Position numbers and translations under genes: made by a program. A DNA stretch of 64,000 bases from contig NZ_JAATJA010000001.1 in the NCBI RefSeq assembly GCF_011927665.1, positions 105,019 to 169,018 of the forward strand. Reading direction: 5' to 3'. A model generated the notes under the pieces. That model saw nothing but the letters and a program-made list of their open reading frames with translations, did no database searches and was not told where the DNA came from. Below, piece by piece: positions 16,027-24,514 of the stretch; the first letter of the stretch is position 1; every line of letters starts with the position of its first letter. The stretch is from Desulfobaculum xiamenense. GTDB taxonomy: Bacteria > Desulfobacterota > Desulfovibrionia > Desulfovibrionales > Desulfovibrionaceae.

Positions 16027-17100
16027 ATGACGAGTGACGAGATGACACACGCGCGGCTGTCGGAAGGCGGCGGGGGGCGGCTTGCGCCCTGTGATGTCTT
16101 CGAGGTGCCGCAGGATGTGCGGTATCTGGATGCCGAGGCGCTGGAGCGGCTGGAGCGGTCCTTTCGCCGCTGGTGCGCACAGGCCGGGCGGCCCGACCGC
16201 GAGCGTTCGCGTCTGCGGGTGTTGTGTCTGTTCCTGATGCTTCGCCACAGCGGGGCGAAACTTGGCGAAGTGCTCGGAATGGACGAGGGCGAAGCGCTCG
16301 ATCCGCAGCGTGCAGTCGTGCTCCTCGGGCGTGAGCCGCACGTGCGCGAGGTGCCGCTGCCTCGCGCCGTGTGCCGCGAGTTGACGGGCTTCCTCGCCAG
16401 TCCACTTGGCGCTGGCCTGCGCGGCAGTCTGTTCTCGTTGGACCCCGGATACGTGCGGCGCATGTTCTACGCCCGCGCCGAGGACTGCGGCCTGCCCCGC
16501 GAGCTTGGTGCGCCCAACGTGCTGCGGCGCTCGCGGGCGGTGGAGATGCTGCGTAGCGGCGTGCCCCTCGGCGTGGTGCGCGAGGTGCTCGGTCAGTCCT
16601 CGGCGGACCTCGTGGCCGTGTTCCAGCGTTGGTCCGAGGGCGACGTGCAGGGCATCGTGCGGCGGCTGGCCGTACAGGATGCTCCGGTGCGTTCCAGCGC
16701 GCGCAACACCTTCCGGGGCCGCGTGACGTGGGTCCGCAAGGATGGTGTCATGGCCGAGGTGGCGCTGGAGACGGCGGCCGGGCTGTGCGTCCGGTCGGTC
16801 ATCACGCTGGAGAGCTTTGAGACGCTGGGTATCGCTGTGGGCGTATCCGTGGTCGCGACGGTCAAGGCTCCCTATGTGGACGTGCTGCGCGGGACGCAGG
16901 GCGGCTGCAACCGGATTGCCGTCACCGTGAGCGGCGTACGCGGCAACGGTGTGCTGTCCGAGGTGTCGGCCGTTGGTGTGGACGGGACGAATCTGTGCGC
17001 CCTCGTCTGCGAGTCCGAACTGGAGGGAATGCCCATTGCGCCCGGCGACAGGGTGATTTTCGCGTTCAAGGCGCTATCTGTGGTGTTGCATACGCTCTGA
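16027..17100 (+). CDS. tunR: TunR-type tungstate/molybdate-responsive regulator
   Basis: A 357-residue regulator with the unusual TunR architecture. The N-terminal ~200 residues look like a tyrosine recombinase (XerC/D) fold reused for DNA binding: VLCLFLMLRHSGAKLGEVLGM, LRRSRAVEMLRSGVPLGVVREVLGQSS. Two TOBE/molbindin-like repeats follow from about 220 (RNTFRGRVTWVRKDGVMAEVAL and GCNRIAVTVSGVRGNGVLSEV). The catalytic Tyr of recombinases is not evident. TunR proteins of Desulfovibrio bind tungstate or molybdate and repress mod, tup and mop-type genes. ATG 16027 has GAGGGAGAA just upstream; ATGs at 15988 and 16003 are in frame alternatives. Divergent from modABC. Confidence 0.88.
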   Translation: MTSDEMTHARLSEGGGGRLAPCDVFEVPQDVRYLDAEALERLERSFRRWCAQAGRPDRERSRLRVLCLFLMLRHSGAKLGEVLGMDEGEALDPQRAVVLLGREPHVREVPLPRAVCRELTGFLASPLGAGLRGSLFSLDPGYVRRMFYARAEDCGLPRELGAPNVLRRSRAVEMLRSGVPLGVVREVLGQSSADLVAVFQRWSEGDVQGIVRRLAVQDAPVRSSARNTFRGRVTWVRKDGVMAEVALETAAGLCVRSVITLESFETLGIAVGVSVVATVKAPYVDVLRGTQGGCNRIAVTVSGVRGNGVLSEVSAVGVDGTNLCALVCESELEGMPIAPGDRVIFAFKALSVVLHTL

Positions 17101-17123
17101 ATGAGCGGGGCGTGATTTTTTCG

Positions 17124-17154
17124 AGGCGGGCGGCATGGGCTGTCCGCCTTTTTT
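17124..17154 (+). terminator. Intrinsic terminator after tunR
   Basis: AGGCGG (17124-17129) pairs with CCGCCT (17144-17149) and is followed by a run of six T. It ends tunR 24 bp after the stop and faces tonB from the other side. Confidence 0.7.
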
Positions 17155-17168
17155 CTTTGGGTGGGAGG

Positions 17169-17705
17169 CTACAGGCCGTACTGGTATTTGACCGTGATGC
17201 TCGTGTGCAATTCGGATGTGCCGGTGGCTACGGGGCGGGGGATGCGTGCGCTGGCGCTGCACACGGCGGCCAAAGCCGTATCGTCGAGCCGCGTGTCGCC
17301 GGAGGAACGCGCCAGATGCACATCGCAAAAGCTCCCGTCCGCGCGGATGGCAAGGGCGATGCGGGCGTTGCCGATCATGCGTCGGAAGTCGCCCTGGGCG
17401 GACTGGAACTTCATGCGTTCCACCTCGCGGCGAATCTGGCCGAGATAATGGGTGAGGATGCGCTTGCGCCGGGCCTCGGGGGATTCGTGGTCGCCCTCGC
17501 CGTTTTCAGCTCCCGGTTCCGAGGCGGCGGCGTGCAGGCTCATGCCTGCGGCCGGCGTATCCGCGACGGGCACTGAGAGATTCATGGGGATGGCGATGAC
17601 CTTGCCCGTATGCGCTGTCCTGTGCCGGAAGTCCGCCCCGAGAATGGCGATGTGGATGACGAGCGAGGCGGCGAGGCAGGCGGTCCAGACGCCCTTGGAC
17701 ATCAT
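17169..17705 (-). CDS. tonB: TonB-family energy transducer
   Basis: A 178-residue TonB-like protein. One N-terminal membrane anchor (VWTACLAASLVIHIAILGADF, with the functional His in the helix) is followed by a short linker and a C-terminal TonB domain (RRMIGNARIALAIRADGSFCDVHLARSSGDTRLDDTALAAV). The proline-rich spacer is short. It transmits proton-motive force from ExbB/D to an outer-membrane receptor; no receptor gene lies in the window. ATG 17705 overlaps exbD by 4 bp. Last of a four-gene operon with the CobW-like GTPase. Confidence 0.87.
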   Translation of the reverse strand: MMSKGVWTACLAASLVIHIAILGADFRHRTAHTGKVIAIPMNLSVPVADTPAAGMSLHAAASEPGAENGEGDHESPEARRKRILTHYLGQIRREVERMKFQSAQGDFRRMIGNARIALAIRADGSFCDVHLARSSGDTRLDDTALAAVCSASARIPRPVATGTSELHTSITVKYQYGL

Positions 17706-18133
17706 TGCGCCCTGTCTCCTACGCCTGCCGGTTCGCGGGTGGCGATGACCAGATTCTCGAATCCGTTCAGGCGCACGAGGTCCATTACGGAGACGAAAAG
17801 CCCTGTGTGCGCGTCCGGTGCCGCGCGCAACAGGATGCGCGCGGGGCGTGGATTGGTGCGATCTTCGGCCATGGTACGCAGCGTGTAGCCCAGTTCGCGA
17901 AGCGTGGTGGACTCCCCGGCGCAGCGGATGCCGCCGTCGGCGGCGAGGTCGATTTCGAGGCTGCGGCCCGAGACGGGGCGTGAGCTTTCGGCCTCGGGCA
18001 GGTCCACGTTCATGCCGCGCGCCGTGAACACCGCCGACACGACGAAGAAGATGAGCAGGATGAAGACCACGTCGAGCAGCGGGGTGAGGTCCGGCCGGGC
18101 CTGCTGGGGCAGGCGGCGCGTCAGCTCAACCAT
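17702..18133 (-). CDS. exbD: ExbD/TolR biopolymer transport protein
   Basis: A 143-residue ExbD-like protein. A single membrane helix, DLTPLLDVVFILLIFFVVSAVF, carries the proton-path Asp (LLDVVF) near residue 21, followed by a periplasmic domain. Typical length is 130-150. It overlaps exbB by 8 bp upstream and tonB by 4 bp downstream, so the three parts of the energising complex are coupled. Confidence 0.92.
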   Translation of the reverse strand: MVELTRRLPQQARPDLTPLLDVVFILLIFFVVSAVFTARGMNVDLPEAESSRPVSGRSLEIDLAADGGIRCAGESTTLRELGYTLRTMAEDRTNPRPARILLRAAPDAHTGLFVSVMDLVRLNGFENLVIATREPAGVGDRAQ

Positions 18134-18731
18134 TGTCGTCCTCCAGCGCGTCGATGAGGGAATTGGCGGCGCTCTGCAAGGCGAAGGCGCGCTTTTCGAG
18201 CTGGCGGCGGAACCACGAGTGGGCCAGGAGCGCGGGGATGGCTACGGTCAGTCCTGCGGCGGTGGTCAACAGAGCCTGCCAGATGCCGCCCGCCAGCGTG
18301 GTGATGTCCACGCCGCTTCCTGCCGAGGCGAGGCGCGAGAAGGCGTCGATCATGCCGAGCACGGTGCCGAGCAGACCCATGAGCGGTGCGGCGGTCGCCG
18401 TGGCGGAGAGGAAATCGAGCCGTCTGCCGAGGCGGAAGAGGATTGCCTCCCCCGCCGCCGTGGCCGCGCGCTCGCGGGCGGTGCGGCCACTGGTGGCGAG
18501 GATGGATTCGAACATGTCCGCACATCCGGGGCACTGGGTGCGCGCCGTGGACAGCGCGGCGTTGGCGTCCCCGCGCAGCGCGGAGCCGATGATGCGTTCC
18601 AGCGCGTCACCGGCGGGGCTACCCGTGGTGGTGAAGGCCACGAAACGCTCGGCGATGATGGCCAGCGCGGGGACGGATAGCGCCATGATGGGCCAGATCA
18701 TGATGCCGCCCTGCGCGAGGATGTTCATCAT
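18126..18731 (-). CDS. exbB: ExbB/TolQ/MotA proton-channel protein
   Basis: A 201-residue protein with three membrane helices: near residues 10-30 (MIWPIMALSVPALAIIAERF), about 115-140 (FLSATATAAPLMGLLGTVLGMIDAF) and about 150-175 (WQALLTTAAGLTVAIPALLAH). The APLMGLLGTVLGM stretch is the ExbB/TolQ signature. ATG 18731 is chosen because it makes a 4-bp ATGA overlap with the upstream GTPase gene; an in-frame ATG follows at 18728. Confidence 0.92.
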   Translation of the reverse strand: MMNILAQGGIMIWPIMALSVPALAIIAERFVAFTTTGSPAGDALERIIGSALRGDANAALSTARTQCPGCADMFESILATSGRTARERAATAAGEAILFRLGRRLDFLSATATAAPLMGLLGTVLGMIDAFSRLASAGSGVDITTLAGGIWQALLTTAAGLTVAIPALLAHSWFRRQLEKRAFALQSAANSLIDALEDDNG

Positions 18732-20560
18732 GCCGCGTCTCCCTCGCATGTGTCGGACAGGGCCGAGAGGACGGAAAGGTCGCATGGTCTGCCGATGGCC
18801 ACGAGGAACGGCTCGTCATCGAACGCTCCGCCGAGGCGCGACAACTCGAAGCGCCCGCCGACGTATTGCAGCACTTCCGGCTCCTCGCTGTCCGCAAAGC
18901 GCAGGATGCCCTTGATGCGAAAGACTTCCGGCGGGCAGGACACGAGTGCCTCGACGAGTCGTGCGCGGTTAAGCGGCGCGGCGAAGCCGAAGCGCGTGGA
19001 GATGAAGCCCTCGTCCGCGTGCGAGCCGTGGTGCTGTTCCGGCATGTTCGGAAGCAGGCCGGACGGCGCGATCTGAACGGGGTCCGTGTCGTAGAGCAGG
19101 GCGGGGTTGACCTGCGCGTGGGAGGTCTCCACGAGGGGGGCGCGGGCGTTGAGTTCCCTGATGCGGCGGATGATGGCCGCGCGGGTCGCGTCGTCCACGA
19201 GGTCGCACTTGTTGAGGACGAGGATGTCCGCCGCGCGGACCTGATTGCGCGCGATGTCGCAGTCGTCGAGGATACGCGCCGCATTGTCGGCATCGACGAG
19301 GGTGGTCACGGAATCGAAGCGCACGAGGTGACGCAGGGCACCGATTTCGTCGAGCAGGTTGAACGGGTTGGCCAATCCGGTCGCTTCGAGGACGATGACC
19401 TCGGGGTGGAAGCTGGCCGTCAGCCGCTCGATGCCACGGGCGAGGCTTCCGGCCAGCGTGCAGCACACGCAGCCCTCGTCGAGCTCCACGATGGAGTCGT
19501 CGCCTTCGAGCAGCTTGCCGTCCACGCCGGTCTGGCCGATCTCGTTTTGGATGATGGCGACCATTTCGTCGCGGCTGGCGTGGTATTCGAGAAGTTGGTT
19601 GAGAAATGTCGTCTTGCCCGCGCCGAGAAAGCCGCTCAAGACCACGAGGCGCGGGCGCATGTCGAAGGCGGCCGCGTGCTCGCCCGCGCGTTCGAGGGCC
19701 GCGAGGTCGTGCGTGGTCCACCACAGGGCCTTGTGGACGTCCTCGGGCAGCTCGCCATCCGGACCGCCATGGGCGATGGAGCGTGCGTCCGCGCAGAGGT
19801 CTTCGGCCGGGAGGCGCGTTGCGTCGCCCCAGACGATGCTGTCCGTGACGATGGTCGCGTCCATGGTCCTGAAGCGGCGTCCGTCGGGGGTCATGGTTTC
19901 GCGCCCCGGCTCCATCCTTTCTGTGCGCGTGAAGAGCGTCGGGCGTTCGCCGAGGCTCAGTGACAGCGCGGCGGCCAGCGTTTCGAAGAGCGGCATGGCG
20001 AGCTCACGCTCTGCGAGGTCAACCTCCGCATCCCCCGGCGCGACGAGCCAGCCGTCGCCGTCGGGAAGGGGAACGCCGTCCTCGGCGATGACGCGGGAGT
20101 GTTCCACGGCCATGAGGCTCAGGCCCAGCGCGGCGTCGTTGTCGGCGAGGGCGAGGTTGACGGAGGCGATGGCGAAGCACTGCGCCCCATCGGGCCACGA
20201 TGCGAATTCGCGCACCGCTGCTGGGTATTCGGGCTGCGTCGCGGCGAGCACGGCGGCCAGCGGCATGCGTTCGAGGATGTCCTCGTCCGGGGTGGGGAAA
20301 TAGTGCAGCGTCAGGCGGGCCGTGGGGCCGGTCGCGGTGTCCTGCGCGTCGGTCACGCTGACGCCGTATATGCCGGGGTGCGCGGCAAGGCGGCAGGTCC
20401 AGCCTCTACCCCCGATGCAGGGGGCCATGCCCCGCCAGCCCGTGAGGCGCTTGAAGGGGCGCTCCTGACAGGCCACGAGGAGACTGTTGGCAAGCGTGCG
20501 CGGCAGGGCGCGGGCTTCGGTCCGGGTGCGGGAAGGGGGCAGAATGGCGGAAAGATTCAT
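18728..20560 (-). CDS. CobW/COG0523-family metal-chaperone GTPase with long N-terminal extension
   Basis: A 610-residue protein, roughly twice the usual COG0523 length. Residues 1-300 are an extra region of unknown fold, partly hydrophilic. The GTPase core starts near 303: Walker A SGFLGAGKTT (309-318), the metal-binding CxCC GCVCC (363-367), Walker B EVIVLEATGLANP, and NKCD base specificity. A CobW C-terminal domain (EVFRIKGILRFADSEEPEVLQYVGGRFE) follows. Such GTPases deliver zinc, cobalt, nickel or similar metals. Coupling to ExbB-ExbD-TonB suggests TonB-dependent metal acquisition; the metal is not readable. ATG 20560 is the first supported start. Confidence 0.85.
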   Translation of the reverse strand: MNLSAILPPSRTRTEARALPRTLANSLLVACQERPFKRLTGWRGMAPCIGGRGWTCRLAAHPGIYGVSVTDAQDTATGPTARLTLHYFPTPDEDILERMPLAAVLAATQPEYPAAVREFASWPDGAQCFAIASVNLALADNDAALGLSLMAVEHSRVIAEDGVPLPDGDGWLVAPGDAEVDLAERELAMPLFETLAAALSLSLGERPTLFTRTERMEPGRETMTPDGRRFRTMDATIVTDSIVWGDATRLPAEDLCADARSIAHGGPDGELPEDVHKALWWTTHDLAALERAGEHAAAFDMRPRLVVLSGFLGAGKTTFLNQLLEYHASRDEMVAIIQNEIGQTGVDGKLLEGDDSIVELDEGCVCCTLAGSLARGIERLTASFHPEVIVLEATGLANPFNLLDEIGALRHLVRFDSVTTLVDADNAARILDDCDIARNQVRAADILVLNKCDLVDDATRAAIIRRIRELNARAPLVETSHAQVNPALLYDTDPVQIAPSGLLPNMPEQHHGSHADEGFISTRFGFAAPLNRARLVEALVSCPPEVFRIKGILRFADSEEPEVLQYVGGRFELSRLGGAFDDEPFLVAIGRPCDLSVLSALSDTCEGDAA

Positions 20561-20591
20561 GACGATGGCTCGTGCTGACGGTGAAAGTTGT

Positions 20592-20619
20592 CCCGGCCCG
20601 GAGGGGCGTCCGGGCCGGG
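20592..20619 (-). terminator. GC hairpin, first of two between the MBL-fold gene and cobW
   Basis: Perfect arms CCCGGCCCGG and CCGGGCCGGG with an 8-nt loop. It lies in the 99-bp gap after the Tat-exported protein gene. No T-run follows, so termination strength is uncertain. Confidence 0.5.
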
Positions 20620-20627
20620 GGCGAGGT

Positions 20628-20651
20628 GCGGGGGCGGTGGGCCGCCCCCGC
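20628..20651 (-). terminator. GC hairpin directly after the MBL-fold gene
   Basis: Perfect 10-bp arms GCGGGGGCGG and CCGCCCCCGC with loop TGGG, starting 8 bp after the stop codon. With the neighbouring hairpin it likely closes the GntR-to-MBL operon. Confidence 0.6.
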
Positions 20652-20659
20652 ATGAGGCG

Positions 20660-21826
20660 CTAGCAGCCGAAGGCGATCTTGTCGCCGTTGCCGAGGTAGT
20701 CCTTGGAGGCGGAGCGGAAGCGCGCGGTTCCGCGCACCACCGGGTATCCGGCTTCGATGAACTTCTTGGCGGTGAGGTGACCGGTGCAGTGGTTGCAGCC
20801 GATGCGTTCGAATCCCCACTTGCCGAGGGAGATGACGAGGTCGTCGTACTTGGGGTCCCAGTCCTCGAAGGGCGAGATGTGCAGGCCGCCGTAGATGCCG
20901 TAGAACCTGTCGTTGTCGTACTTCAGGTTGGTGTAGGCGAAGTCGGCGAACTGCAGAATGCCCTGATGGCAGCAGCCCGAGATCAGCACGAGGCCCTTGC
21001 CCTGGACGTTGAAGGCCAGCGAGGTCTCGCCGAACACGCGGTTGATGATCGGCACGTCGAACTTGAGCAGCGCCATGCCCGACTCGATCCGCGTCACCGG
21101 GTCCTTGATGACCTTGAGGTCGCCGGTGTGCTTGCAGTCCTTGATGTACTGCAGTCCTTCCTTGTAGAAGCCATCATGGACGTACAGGGGGATTCTGGGG
21201 TCGTACTTGGTGGTGACGGGCAGTCCCCAGAAGTGGTCCCAGTGCTCGTGCGAGATGAACAGGGCCTCGATCTCGTGGGCCTTGAGCATCTCGTCGATGC
21301 CTTCGCGCTTGAAGGAGGCGTCCATCCACTCGTAGGACCAGCCGGTGTCCAGCAGGTACTTGGTGATGGTGCCGTCGAGGGCTTCCACCTCGATGAGGCA
21401 GGAGTAGCCGCCCGGATTCTCGGGATGCAGGGACAGGCCCTTCTGGATCTCCCACGCCTTTTCGAGGTCGTGCGGGATGAGATCCTTGATGGTGGCCATG
21501 GCCTCGTCGTACGAGCCCTTGGCCGAACCCTTGCCGTTGGCGAAGGGTGCCCAGTTGAGGGTGTACTGGTTCACCAGCAGGCCGCCAGCCTCGTGGATGT
21601 CGCCGATGAGGTGGGCGTTGTTGAACCAGCTGGTCTCGGAGATGTTGGTCACGCGGACGCTACGGCATGCGCCGAAGTCTTCCAGCTTGCGCTGGACCTT
21701 GGGCAGGCGGCTGTAGGCCCACGGGCTGTAGGAATAGAGTCCCATGCCCGCGAAGGCGCCCACGCACAGGCCGGTGGCCGCGCCCTTCATGAAGTCGCGT
21801 CTGCTGACTTTCTTGTCGTTGCTCAT
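20660..21826 (-). CDS. Tat-exported metallo-beta-lactamase-fold protein
   Basis: A 388-residue protein. The twin-arginine signal SRRDFMKGAATG at 8-19 is followed by a hydrophobic stretch, so export as a folded, metal-loaded protein is expected. The MBL motif HxHxDH is HEHWDH (193-198); further candidate ligands are in SGCCHQGI and NHCTGH. The core resembles the MBL branch that includes the dihydropterin-ribofuranosylaminobenzene phosphate synthase-like proteins, which are usually cytoplasmic. It is 24 bp after the orphan membrane protein gene. Substrate unknown. Confidence 0.82.
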   Translation of the reverse strand: MSNDKKVSRRDFMKGAATGLCVGAFAGMGLYSYSPWAYSRLPKVQRKLEDFGACRSVRVTNISETSWFNNAHLIGDIHEAGGLLVNQYTLNWAPFANGKGSAKGSYDEAMATIKDLIPHDLEKAWEIQKGLSLHPENPGGYSCLIEVEALDGTITKYLLDTGWSYEWMDASFKREGIDEMLKAHEIEALFISHEHWDHFWGLPVTTKYDPRIPLYVHDGFYKEGLQYIKDCKHTGDLKVIKDPVTRIESGMALLKFDVPIINRVFGETSLAFNVQGKGLVLISGCCHQGILQFADFAYTNLKYDNDRFYGIYGGLHISPFEDWDPKYDDLVISLGKWGFERIGCNHCTGHLTAKKFIEAGYPVVRGTARFRSASKDYLGNGDKIAFGC

Positions 21827-21850
21827 GATGTGCTCCTTTCTTCCCTGCGC

Positions 21851-23254
21851 CTACTCGATGATGGTGAGGTTCGCGCCGATCCAGGGCAGGACGTTGATGA
21901 TGAGGGCGTACAGGGCGATGCCTGCGGCAAGGCCCACGGCCAGACCCTTGGCGAGGGTGGAACTCCACTTCACGTCGGTCGCGACGACCTCGGCGTGAAC
22001 GTGTTCAAGCTCGGCCTCGGTCTTGGGCACGGCCTTCCAGCCCGGCCAGCCATCCATGAACCAGACGTTGATCAGGAAGATGTTGATGAGCCAGATCATG
22101 GGAATCATGGGGAACTGCTGCGGATGGGAGAAGCCCTTCTGCGTGCCGAGGAACAGGTGCGAGGTCTTGTAGTAGATCACGTAGACCACGACGGCCATCA
22201 CGGCGGTCAGCAGCGTACGCAGGCACACGTTCACGGGGCGGCTGAACTTGTTGGGCCAGTTGCCGCAGTAGAAGTTGAGGTACAGGGTGGGCACCAGCCA
22301 GAAGATGGCCATTTCACCCACGTGCAGCCAGCGCCAGTCCGGAGCCATGAGACGGCGGGTGCCGCGGATGGTCGAACCCCACACGAGATCCTGCGCGTAG
22401 TAGAGGAAGTAGCACAGGGCGAGGGCGATGGCGATGATGCCGAAGAACGACGCCGTGCGGCGCAGCCAGTCGGTCTTGATCAGGTTGAAGGGATAGCGCT
22501 CCCAGATGGTCTCGTAGAGCCACACCACCACCGTGCAGCACATGATCCACGCGATGTGGAAGTTGCCGGAGACGGTGTTGGCGAAGTCTTCCCAGTAGGG
22601 CGGGCAGATGGCCGTGTACTTCTGCCAGGGGTAGAAGAGAATGGCCATGTGCGAGTGCATGGTCAGGAAGTAGACGATCATGCTGAAGAAGAAGGTCACC
22701 AGCACGATGGTGATACCGCGCGCGGGCTGGCGGAGCTTGGCCCACGGAGCGTTCTCGCAGGCCACCACCCAGCTGGGCGACAGCCACGACGCGATGGCCG
22801 CGAACATCATGATGGCCTCGGCCGCGTACTCGATGGAGTAGAAGTCCGTGATGCCCATCTCGATGAGACGGTCCGGGTTGAAGTAGGCGATGCCGAAGTT
22901 GCCGAGGATGTCCACGAAGAATCCCTTGATGAGCAGCACCATGGCCGCCACGCTAAACAGCGTGAGCACGGTGCCCTTCACCAATGGATGCGTCCGCGTC
23001 AGCCACGAGCGCTTGAAGGGCCAGAAGTCGAAGATGTAGGCAACCCAGATGAACAGGATGAGAAGCCAACGGCAGACCATGTAGCCCACATAGGGGGTGT
23101 ACATGCGCATCATGCCGCGCGGATCCTGGAAAATCCACCAGGTCAGGTAGAAGAACGCCGCGATGAGCAGCGTGTTCACCAGGGCCGGAATTGGCCCGTT
23201 CCAGCGTTTCACCAGCTTGCGACTTTCGAGATAGCTGAAGCTGCTGCTGTCCAT
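21851..23254 (-). CDS. Multi-pass membrane protein of unknown function
   Basis: A 467-residue integral membrane protein with roughly ten to eleven hydrophobic segments, starting at PALVNTLLIAAFFYLTWWIF. It is unusually rich in Trp, Tyr and Phe, with several His residues in or near the helices (TMHSHMAIL, NFHIAW, WLHVGEM). That pattern is seen in heme- or quinone-interacting membrane subunits, but no recognisable family motif is present. The C-terminus has one last helix (LAVGLAAGIALYALIINVLPW). It lies between a small ORF and the Tat-exported MBL protein and probably anchors or works with the latter. Confidence 0.8.
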   Translation of the reverse strand: MDSSSFSYLESRKLVKRWNGPIPALVNTLLIAAFFYLTWWIFQDPRGMMRMYTPYVGYMVCRWLLILFIWVAYIFDFWPFKRSWLTRTHPLVKGTVLTLFSVAAMVLLIKGFFVDILGNFGIAYFNPDRLIEMGITDFYSIEYAAEAIMMFAAIASWLSPSWVVACENAPWAKLRQPARGITIVLVTFFFSMIVYFLTMHSHMAILFYPWQKYTAICPPYWEDFANTVSGNFHIAWIMCCTVVVWLYETIWERYPFNLIKTDWLRRTASFFGIIAIALALCYFLYYAQDLVWGSTIRGTRRLMAPDWRWLHVGEMAIFWLVPTLYLNFYCGNWPNKFSRPVNVCLRTLLTAVMAVVVYVIYYKTSHLFLGTQKGFSHPQQFPMIPMIWLINIFLINVWFMDGWPGWKAVPKTEAELEHVHAEVVATDVKWSSTLAKGLAVGLAAGIALYALIINVLPWIGANLTIIE

Positions 23255-23295
23255 GTCTTTTTGCTCCTTGGCAGGTGTGTGGACGGGGGGCTTGC

Positions 23296-23514
23296 TCAGT
23301 CCCCGTTTTCGTCCGTGTGCCCCTTGACTCTCGTTGATGGTGGCTCCGCGTCCGGAACCAGTTCACGCAAACGCCCGGGCGTGATAGTAGCCGGATCTAT
23401 TCCCATGGCCATCGCGCGCATGAAAAGCTCCCTCTCGTCGAGGGGCCTTCGTTCCGGTTGCTCCGGTGCGCCGTGGCCGGTGAAGATTCGGCTGAAAAAC
23501 TCTCTTCGTCTCAT
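23296..23514 (-). CDS. Small conserved-looking protein in the GntR operon
   Basis: A 72-residue charged protein starting MRRREFFSRIF. It has no membrane helix and no known motif; the middle reads DERELFMRAMAMGIDPATITPGRL. Spacing (45 bp after the GntR gene, 41 bp before the membrane protein gene) fits an operon member. No clear ribosome site is visible, so coding status is probable rather than certain. Confidence 0.55.
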   Translation of the reverse strand: MRRREFFSRIFTGHGAPEQPERRPLDERELFMRAMAMGIDPATITPGRLRELVPDAEPPSTRVKGHTDENGD

Positions 23515-23559
23515 GATTCGTGCTTGCGCCTGCCGGTTGGGATCCGGCTTCGCGATTTC

Positions 23560-24234
23560 CTAGTCCGCCGCGACAAGGCGGGCGAAGGTCTCGATGCAGT
23601 TTTCGGCCAGCGTGGCCGCCGCGCTCTGATCGCCGCGCTTCAGGGCATTGATGAATTCCACATGGCAGGCGAACAGCGCGTCGATGATCACCTCGGACAT
23701 GCCCGTGCCGCCCGGTTCCAGTCCGTCGGCGGCGGTGACGAGTTCGCGCATGAGCAGGGTGAGGAAGTCGTTGCCCGATGTTTCGGCCAGCGTCAGGAAA
23801 AAGCGCACGTACTGCCTGCCGACCTCGGCGGGCTGCCGGTTGACGATGGCTCGCCCGAGGCGGGCGGTGGCCCGTTCGAGTACGTCGATGTCCGCCGCGC
23901 CATGCATGGCCGCCATGCGCCGGGACAGGCCCGGAACCGTGAGGGACAGCGCCTCGACCATCTGGGCGGCGGTGCGGCTCGATGCGCGCGAGCGCAGAGC
24001 CTCCCACTCCAGTCGGCCCTGGGTGCTTTTGATGTAGCATCCGCTTCGACGGCGGATTTCCACATATCCCATGGTTTCGAGATTGCAGAGCGCCTCGCGG
24101 ATGGTGTTCCTGCTGCTGCCGAACATTTCGGCGAGCCGACGTTCGCCGGGCAGGCGGTCGCCAACGGAGAACCTTCCGCGCTGGATCATGCTCGCGATCT
24201 TTTCGCAAACGGTATTCTTTTGAGCGAGAGACAT
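23560..24234 (-). CDS. GntR/FadR-family transcriptional regulator
   Basis: A 224-residue regulator. The N-terminal winged helix (FSVGDRLPGERRLAEMFGSSRNTIREALCNLETMGYVEIRR, given in parts as RLPGERRLAEMFGSS and NTIREALCNLE) is classical GntR. The C-terminal ~140 residues are an all-helical FadR/FCD-like effector domain, including HVEFINALKRGDQSAAATLAENCIE. ATG 24234 is preferred; another at 24288 is possible. A CTGGTTGGNCCAG site sits only 2 bp upstream of the start, overlapping the ribosome site, so autoregulation is likely. It heads the operon with the small protein, membrane protein and MBL protein. Confidence 0.88.
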   Translation of the reverse strand: MSLAQKNTVCEKIASMIQRGRFSVGDRLPGERRLAEMFGSSRNTIREALCNLETMGYVEIRRRSGCYIKSTQGRLEWEALRSRASSRTAAQMVEALSLTVPGLSRRMAAMHGAADIDVLERATARLGRAIVNRQPAEVGRQYVRFFLTLAETSGNDFLTLLMRELVTAADGLEPGGTGMSEVIIDALFACHVEFINALKRGDQSAAATLAENCIETFARLVAAD

Positions 24235-24236
24235 AT

Positions 24237-24249
24237 CTGGTCCAACCAG
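24237..24249 (-). promoter_or_regulatory. GntR operator candidate 1
   Basis: Read on the minus strand this is CTGGTTGGACCAG, one of three copies of CTGGTTGGNCCAG within 291 bp. It resembles FadR-type TGGT-N3-ACCA operators and overlaps the ribosome-binding region of the GntR gene. Confidence 0.7.
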
Positions 24250-24343
24250 TTTTACGTGTTGTTTCCTTTGTCGTGGACTCGTCGCCATTCGATATAAAGT
24301 GGTTGCGGGTTGGGCAAGGGGTTTGTGAATTTTTGTTCGAAAA

Positions 24344-24366
24344 CTGGTTGGGCCAGATTGGACCAG
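24344..24366 (+). promoter_or_regulatory. GntR operator candidate 2
   Basis: CTGGTTGGGCCAG (24344-24356) followed by a half-site TTGGACCAG. Placed about 110 bp upstream of the GntR start, in the promoter region. Confidence 0.68.
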
Positions 24367-24462
24367 AAAAGAGAGCATAGGGGCGGAGGGCTGCGGAAAG
24401 CGAGAACTGGCGGGGAATTGTGAGCCATTCCTTTTGTATCGCCGGGGATTGGAAAAAGGAAC

Positions 24463-24509
24463 AGGCCCTTCCTTATGACCGTTTTGAGACGGTGAAGGAA
24501 GGGCCTTTT
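24463..24509. terminator. Intrinsic terminator after the PAS gene
   Basis: Twelve-base arms AGGCCCTTCCTT and AAGGAAGGGCCT, with an inner ACCG/CGGT stem, in the gap between the PAS protein gene and the GntR promoter. TTTT follows on the plus strand; on the minus strand a T-rich stretch comes a few bases later. Confidence 0.8.
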
Positions 24510-24514
24510 GTGTT

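Noticed and set aside
16027-17100. Active tyrosine recombinase or integrase with att sites
   Set aside because: The recombinase-like domain is followed by TOBE repeats and lacks a clear catalytic Tyr; no flanking repeats. It fits TunR.
20588-23563. Nearly 1000-codon open frame antisense to the MBL and membrane protein genes
   Set aside because: Composition is typical of a shadow of GC-rich genes; no ribosome site or motif.
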